This document shows positions 9,262-18,200 of a stretch of 64,000 nt of DNA, piece by piece. Numbering within the stretch: the stretch's first letter is position 1; every line of letters begins with the position of its first letter. The stretch spans positions 1,684,001 to 1,748,000 of the forward strand of contig CAJNDT010002779.1 of NCBI GenBank assembly GCA_905221615.1, in the 5' to 3' direction. Source of the DNA: Symbiodinium sp. CCMP2592 (taxonomy: Eukaryota > Sar > Dinophyceae > Suessiales > Symbiodiniaceae). Position numbers and translations under genes: made by a program. Under the pieces are notes generated by a model that saw only the letters and a program-made list of their open reading frames with translations, searched no databases and was not told the DNA's origin.

Positions 9262-12200
9262 ATGCTCAACGCCTGCTGCGTCGCAAGGGCGCCAGACCTT
9301 TTAAGGAGCTATGATGCGAGCCTTCACGACTTGGAGGACTTTGCTGAGGAGCACCTCGCTCTGGCTTTAGAGCATTTTGCTATAGTCTCCATTGTGGTTC
9401 CTTTTTTTTAGATCTTTTAGGATCCTATAGTTAAAATTGGCTAAACCGGAAAAAGGAACTACAACGGTGACTTAGATAGGGGCTCTGTTGCAATTCTCTT
9501 GGTCTCCGCAACGCCGGCCATGTCCCCGGAGCTGGACCTTAAACATCAAGCTCTGAACCCTAAACCCTGAACCCTATAAACCCTAAACCTTAAGAGCATC
9601 ACACCCCTGAGGCGATTCCCTATGTATGTGGTGCCCGTGGAGACCGCATTGCTTATGCAGGAGTTGATGCCGCACGAGGCGCTGGAGAAGCAAAGGGTTA
9701 AGGGTTCAGGATTGTTAGGGTTCGCGGAATTGTTTGGGGTTTAGGGTTCCGGAAGACTCTGGTATATAGCAAGAACAAAGTTTCGTCATGATCAACCATC
9801 ATGAGGCAGCATTCTCTGCAGTTCTTGTAGCAGCATCGTCATGGTAGAGGGTGTTCATGGTCCTGGATTGGCTGTTGAGTAAAACATGTAGGACCCTTGC
9901 AGTAACCCTTCAAGGAGCCCTCTGCCAATGGTTGGTTTGGGGGCTCCTTATCATAATTATTGTAGAATATACCCCCCAAACCCTATTCTAACCATGAAGC
10001 CCCTTCCATTATAGATTCCTACTATAGATCCCTTATAGACCCCTTTAAGGTTCCCTATTCATTCTAATTATTAAGGCCCCTACGCTACGGGCGTATCATC
10101 CGGCAAGGCGCTCTTGAAAGATGGGACGCTGCTGGAGTTTGACGACAACCGGGGGAATGCCATGCGTCTTTGTCATAGTTGGGTAGCATTTTACACTTTT
10201 ATGGGTGCCGAAACCCACAACTGAATAGAAGTTTACATCTCCTATAAGCCCTAAACCCTCGACCCCAGACTTTATTCACATCTTGATTACGATCCCAACC
10301 CTGGACTCTAAACCCTAAACCCCTAAACCCCCCCGACCCTTGGACGCAAGGAAACGGGCGTTGCATTAAAAAAAAAGCCCTAAACCCCCAAACCCTTAAC
10401 CCCTAATAGCCTGGACTAGGTTTGTGTCGCATCAGTGGGCTGGTGAGCACCATCCAGACCCCGGGATGGCTCAGTTTAAGGAGCTTGATAGGGCTTTTAG
10501 AGGGTTTTTTATAGGGTTTTTGGAGGGTTCTATAGGTTTTCATAGGCTTTCATAGGGTTTTTATAGGGTTTTTAAAGCGTTTTTAGAGGGTTTTAGAGGG
10601 TTTTGTAGGGCTTTTTATAGGGTTATGTAGGGGGGGCTTATGGGGTGTAGAGGGAGGGTTTATAGGGTTTACAGGGCTGATAGGGTCTACACGGTTTAGG
10701 CTTGCGCGCCTAAAAAAAACCACCGCTCGAAATGTTGACGACGAGGAAGACAACGATGATGATGACAATTACGATGGTCACGATGATATCGATGGCGATG
10801 GCGATGATGATAACGATGATGATAACAATCATGGTAGCAATGATGATGACCTAGCGATCTGGCAAAGGTGACTGTGCAAAGACCTTTTGCCCCATACCTT
10901 TTCCACCCACAAACCTCAACAAACTTGCCGCGACCTTCAAAGTCATCGGCCCCACCAGTGTTTTCGCCTTCTGCCGTAAGACTAGCTTTGCAGCCCAGGT
11001 CCGGAGAATAAATTCAGGCCGGCTTTTCCCAGCACACAAAAAGCTCACTGCTCAACACATTGATGACGATGATGATAACGATGATGATGAGAATGATGAA
11101 GATGATGGTGATATCGATGGTGGCTGTGAGGATGATAGCGATGTTGACATCGATGATGCTAGCGCTGATGGTCGCCTAGGGCGCCCAGAAAACTGGACAC
11201 GAAATCGTGTCCCGTTTTTGCTTCTGCCACAATACCGCTGGTGAAGGTCAAAACGTGCGATTTTGCTGCGCCTGCCACACTTTTGTACACTTCCCTCGGC
11301 CGCTCCTCTGTAGGTTTTGTCTTCACGGTGGTTTTTTTTAGGCGCGCGCCACGGTTTAGGGTGAGTTTGGTTTGCATAGACCCAGGGTGACATGGTTCAA
11401 GGTGCTGGTTTTACGGCTTCAGGTTTGGCTTCGTGTGCGAATGATGATCAATGTTATTCCTCAGGGTTACTGATCATATCTGATCTTCCTAATACGTACG
11501 ATGTGCCACAAAAACCCTACACTAGGCATTGCGGCCCCTGTCGAGGAGCTGCAGGTGTCCTTGAAGAACGTGATGGCTGGTACCGGGATGATCTCAGGCC
11601 CAAAGGGTCCAAGTACTGAATATACTTCTGGGGCCAAAACAAATCCTGCATTGCCTGAAGGAGAATTATGCTATATTCCCTATTATGGGTAATGCATCAC
11701 TATTATGGTACTTGGGTCTCTTTGGGAGGTACTGCCTTCGAGCTCTATGCCGGTCAACAAAGCGTGATTTCCTCGGAGGATCTCTTCGTTCGCCCTCTCT
11801 TCATTTGGTACGACTCTAGGTTCCCAAGTACTAACCCTTTTGCCCTTTGTATCTTGGGGTCTCCTCATTAAAACAGTATATGAAGGGTCTCCTTATGTTT
11901 GAGGGGGTACTGGCTAGTGGCGCACCAAGGACTTCTTCTCTTGTCCACAGTGGTCCGACAGCCATCGGGCACTGGCTATCGGCTCGATCCCTGCTTACGT
12001 CGAACGCTGCCGGTTTTTCGTGGCTCTTTGCCCCCTTATTTGGCATTCCACTTCAGGGAAGCCCCTCACCACAAAGTCATGGACAGATCGAGGTTGGTGC
12101 AGACGCTGGGATCTTGTTATTGAATAAGAACGCAGGTCAAATTGCCCACATAAGTAGATGCTTGGGCAGTGTAGGGTTGAAGACGGCAGCTGAAGCAAGT

Positions 12201-15200
12201 GTAGCATGGAAACATAGTAAGTCATATGCTTTCTCTAATTGTCATGGTAATATCAATTTCGGAGAAACTCCTCATAAAGACTCCTCATAAAGACAAAAGC
12301 CCAGGACTTGAAAGAGCCGCACGACGGCTCAGCAACACAGAAGATACGAGGGTCATCGAAATACGAAGTGCGCATCAGCTGGCTGTCGCCCCTGTTTTCA
12401 ACTGGGTCTTTCACCCCGTTGGAGAAGGTGAGTTCACTCTGGAAGAAGACAGGCGTCACCAGGCTGTTCAGTGGTATATACACTTTTGTACTTTCAGGTT
12501 TCTGGGTTCCTATTACAAAATACGAAGCCTAAAAAAGTATATTTCCCAGTGGGTTACTGAACAGTCTAGGTCAGCTTGCACCGGTGCTTCGAAGCATGGT
12601 AAGAAAGAAGCTTCATTTCCACCTGGTGCGGGGCAACTGGCATGACTACCGCCTCATGCTGAACCTACAGCGGGTGCAGTACCGAAATCTCCCCATCAAT
12701 CCGATCGAAGATACTTATTCGCTGTAAACTCAACTTTTCATTTTTTTGGGGTTCTTGTAGGGTAGTCGATTCTGAAAGTTTCAATGTTTATTCCCTTGGG
12801 TTTTGGGCCAGTGAGGATATGATCCCGGGCTTCGATTCCGATCTTCAGGATCCGGCTGCCTACGCAGCAGCGAGTTTCCTGCACCAAAACGGCTTCCGCT
12901 CCGTAGATCAGCGGAGCCCAGAAGGTGGGCTTGATATGGATCCACACACATGCATATGCATATACATATATATATATATATATATAGCTGTATATATACA
13001 TATACATACATATATATATATATACACATATTTGATGTACATATACATGTATATACGCAGGATTATATCTATATATACATGCATACAAATACATCTACAT
13101 ATATATATATATATATATTCTCATCGTTTTGTGTGCACATAGATGCGTTGATAGGTTGGACTCCTATCTGCTACGCGGCCGTGGATGGTAATCCTCTATT
13201 GCTCTCGGAACTTCTGGAGATGCGAGCGGACGTCAACGATCAGGCGTGTAGAGATGTTGCACCGGCTTCCCTCCAGGAATTGCTTATTGTTGCCAATGTT
13301 TTGGGGTTCCTCATTGTAATTGTAGTATAATGGGCCCCACAACCTATTCTAATTATTGAGGCCCCTATATTACACGTGGCTACAAGCCTACCAGTTTTGC
13401 GTCTTTGCGCGACCCATGTGCCGTTGCTACAGCTGTTGCTGCTACTGCCATGTGTACTGCTACAACTATTACAAACACTATTGCGACAGCACCACCACCA
13501 CCACCTCCAACAACTACAGCCACACCCACACCAACACCAACACCACCAACACCACCACCATCACCACCACCACCAACACCACCACCAACAACAACAACAA
13601 CAGCAGCAACAATACCACCACCACCACCACCACCAACAGCAGCAACAAGAACAACAACAGCAGCAACAACAACAACAACACAAGCAACAGCAACAGTACC
13701 AACAACAGATACCACAGCAACAGCAACCACAGCAACAACTTGTACAACTACCACTGAAATTTCTTCTGCTTGTACCACCACCGCCCATTTTACCTCTACC
13801 ACCTAACCACTATCACTATACTACGACGACCACCACCACCACCACGACGGGACTGCGACTTCAACCACGACTACGACCACTGTTACGACGACGATGACTA
13901 CGACAGCTACTGGGACTACGACCGACTGCGACAACTACGACGACTACGACTACGAAGAAGACGGCTACTACTACGTTTCTTCCGCAGCTACTGCGACTAA
14001 TTCGCGCTACATTATTTGTCAGCGAATGAGGAGTCGGATGAGGAGGAGGCGGTGATGAAACGACGCGGCGAAAACGATTGCTTCTCCTGCTTCTGCTGCT
14101 GCTGCTTCTGCGGGAATACTCAATGTTAAGCCACGATCAATTGCTTTAACGAGTCTTAACACGTAAACCCTAAACCCTCCGATGGATAGGTATGGGAGAC
14201 TGAAGCTCTGCCACTCGGCTGTCGTTGCTTTCGGGATTTTTTCTCGTGATTTGGGCTTTTTTGAGTACTTAGAGGATCATGGGACTTAGTAAGTAGGTTA
14301 TAACTAGGGTTATAAGTCCCCTAAGTGGGGTTATCCTACTTATAACCTACTTCTAACCTTACTTACTAAGTCCCATGATCCTCCAAGTAGGGTATGAGGG
14401 CTCATGAGTCCGGGGTTTGGTTTCTTTTTGCGTAACTCCTACAGCCGGGGCACGGTGGGAAACCCGATTCTTGAAGTCTCGTTCGTCCCGGGAATGTTCA
14501 GACCCCAGAGAGCCCAACACCCCTTAATTAAGCATTATACATTAAATAGTAAGGGGCTTAATATTATGGTTTAAGCTGTATTCCTTAATTGAAGGATATT
14601 GGGCTCTCTGGGACTATCCTGTGCACTATGAGTCTCCGGTCCCAAAATCGGAGGCCTCAAGTTCGAAGCCCGAGACGTGGGACTGTATAATAACCCCGTG
14701 CTGTTAAGTTTAGTCTTGACATAGCCGTGTTCAGTTTTGATGGTTTTCCGTGGAAAAACGATAAGACGAAAATGAAACGATAACGCATTTTTCGTGGTAA
14801 AACGATAACAAGAAGACAAAACGATAACAACGTTCCGGAATAAGGATTTTTATATGGTGTTATTCTACAACCCCACGTGGACAAAAAAACAAACGCATCC
14901 AAATGAACCCGAAACTGGTATCTTGAGTCTCCGGGGTCTTAAGTACTTAGAGGATCCTGGGACTTAGTAAGTATGGTTATAAGTAGGCTATAGTTAGGAT
15001 AACCCCACTTAGGGGACTTATAACCCTAATTATAACCTACTTACTAAGTCCCATGATCCTCTAAGTAGGGAGCAGTTCAGGTTCCACTTCGCACCGAAGA
15101 CACCCCTCCTGCATATCTGTGCGGCGCTGTCGCACCACGAGGCGTCGGGCCTGGCAGTCGGGTTTTGGTTTAGAAAGGGTTCAGGGCATGGGGTTTAGGG

Positions 15201-18200
15201 TTGAGGGAGGGCAGAAGATGGGGCTATTGATTGGTGGTAGTCAAACATCACTGTATATCATCTGTTACTGGTGTTATAGCGACTGCAATCTTGCTGTTGT
15301 CATTTCTTTTGCCATTCTCAAGATAATTTATCCGGAAGCCCAAGCCCTAAATGTAAAACTCTAGCTCAAAGATCCCTTAGCCGGGTGGCAAGTGCTGTCA
15401 GGCTGCATGCCACGAGCGGGTTGATGTAGAACGCCAGAACCCTGAATACCGAAACCTTCAATCATGAACCCCGTGTCTGTTACACCCTACGATGTACCCT
15501 CAACCTTGAAATGGAAGTGTCCGAGTATCATCTCACAGGGTTTCCTATTTTCGATGTAGTATCATCCCCGCTTCTCCCAAATAAGTAGCCATCCGAGTCT
15601 TTCAAGCCCCCGCTACATATGAAGACATATATATATATACATACATATACACATGCACATGTCTTTGATATTCCACGGCCATGAAGCCTCAACACACCAA
15701 AAACCCTACACATCCTAACCTGCCTAGAAAGCTTAAAGCCCTGAGGGGGAAGCTCCGATACTCAGGCCTTGGATGTCTTGATCGCAGCGGGGGCGGAGGT
15801 TGGAGCGGTGGACGGCTATGGCGCGACAGCGCTGATGTGGGCTGCGGCGGTGAACAATCTGCAGGGCATCGAGGTAGGGTTCAGGGTCGGGGGTTTAGGG
15901 TTTGGGGTTCAGGGTTCGGGGTTTAGGGTTTTGGGGTTGGGGTTTAGAGTTTAGAGTTTAATTATAGGGTTTTGGGGTTTGGGTTTAGGGTTTAGGGTTT
16001 GGGGTATGCTTTGCAAGTTTCTCGTGATCATGTCTCGGGATTTTGGCTGAACTTAGAACTGCCACGAGGCAGAAACCAAAGACCCCACCTCTACTGTTGA
16101 TGATACAAATCCTGCATTCCTTAAGGACCCTAAACTATGGGAATTATGGTACATTCCGTATTATGGGTCATGCAGGATTTGTATCATCAACCGTAGCGGC
16201 CTATGTCACGCATTGTGTTCAACAGCTCGATCATCCGGCGGTTGTTGATTTGGAGACACAACGCCCAAAGCCTTAACAAAAAGGGGCCTTAATAGTTATC
16301 TATACTATTATGGCGGTTCCTGACTATGTCTTTGTAAGATATACCCCCAAGCCCTTTTCTAATTACCAAGGCTCCTATGTCAATCCCCAGAAGCCTCCCA
16401 GGTCCTCAGCGATGCCGGTGCTGAGTTGACTGCCGTGAACATGCTGGGATACTCGCCGTTTCTGGCGGCCAGCGCCAGCGGTTATATCCCAGCGATGAAG
16501 ACTTCCGGCTTCCCGAGAACTTGTTTTGGAAAGTGTGGGTTTAGGATTTAGGCTTTAAGGTTGGTCCTCAGGTCACCGGCTGTTTGGGGGCAGTGTTTGG
16601 GTGCTGCTTTCTCAAACTAAAACCCTAGAGGCCTTAAAACCCTAAAATCAAAAACCCTTAAGCCCTAAAAGCCCTAAACCCCTAAACCCCTCCCCGAAAC
16701 GACAGGAAGTTGATGCCCACCACAACGCAGCAAGAGATCGACCTAGCGCTCCATGTACCTTGGGGACCAAATGACCCTTAGGGTTTAGGGTTTAGGGTTT
16801 AGGGGACTGTGAACCCCTATATGGGATATGAGAGCCCTAAAGCCGATAAAGGTTCATCTTGTCCTTGAGGTGGCTATCCTCCATGGTGGCGGATCTTCAG
16901 AAGTCATCCTCGAACTGGCCACTTTGGTGAATTTGGACTCTTGGGGCTCAGGCCCTGCGCCGAAACCTGATATGAAAAAATAGGACTATGCTGAAGAATC
17001 CTTGGGTCCTCGTTGGGGCTCTCTGTCTGGATCCTAGTATTTTGGGGTTACAGGACCAGGCTTTCTTTGTCAGGTTCCTACATTAATAAGACCTAGGCAC
17101 CAGGCATCAAACCCTCAACCCCAAGCCCTAAGCCTTGAACCCTAAGCCCTAAGGCCTGAATCCTAAGCCCTAACCCCACATTAAGACCTAGGCCTAGGGC
17201 TACTAAGATTCGACCCGACCCGAGGCTCGAGGTGCTTACCCTTTGAAGAGCCAGCCAAGGGTTTAGGGTTCAGGGTTTGGGGTTCAGGGCTTAGGGTTTA
17301 GGGTTTGGGGGAGGGTTCGGAGGCGCAGTCCGGCTATGACTTTTCAATTTAGCGCTCGAAGTTTGCAATTATCCCTCATTTCATGGTCGAACGGATTTGG
17401 TGATTCGATATTATTAGGCATTGTTGTCATCCACTGGATTTCAAGCTGTTCTCAGTACCCCACGAGTAGATGTACACGTTGGCGGCATCAGTACTGAGCG
17501 CATTCATCAGGGTATTGGAACTTCTGTTCTTCTAGCACTGAGCCCGAAAGTGTTGGGTGTTGAGCTTGTGCAACAGGGTATGGGGTCGTGACGGAGTTGC
17601 AAGAGTGGTGAGTTCAGAAACGGCGAGATCAGTCATCAGCAGCTAGACAGGAACAAAAGTCGAAGTATCCCCTTTAACCAAATCCCGACCCTGAACTCTA
17701 CAAGTTTAGGGTTTATCTGTGGCCCAAAAGACCTACCTTTTTAAGAAACTATATATAGAAACCATCATAAGGAATCCTAAAAAGCTAAGGTTCAAGTATA
17801 TAGATAGAAGCCATAATAAGGAATCCTAGACCCTAAACCCTAAACCCCCTAAAAAGCTAAGGTTCAAGTATATAGAAACCATAATAAGGAATCCTAAACC
17901 CTAAAGGGAACTCCAGAAAGTTGGAATATGGAATAATGGCAGGATCCCCTATAATTTACCTTAAAGGGATTATGATGATGATATTCCAACTTTCCGGCTT
18001 CTACTGTGAAAAGCTAAGGTTCAAGCCGAAGCCGACATCAATTGTCAGCTTTCAACACCTCTGCTGAGCCCTCTTGGCGTACTCTTCGCCTGCCTCAGCA
18101 TGCGCCACCGATGGAAGCAATCCGCTCTGAGCTACTATGCCTACCACCACTACGGCGCCACACCTCTGATGCGGCTTTGCTGGATAGCTGTTCCTACCGT

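Noticed and set aside
13356..13897. Thr/Gln/His/Pro-rich frames of 130-170 codons on both strands
   Set aside because: Generated by CAA/CCA/CAC triplet microsatellite; open in many phases at once.
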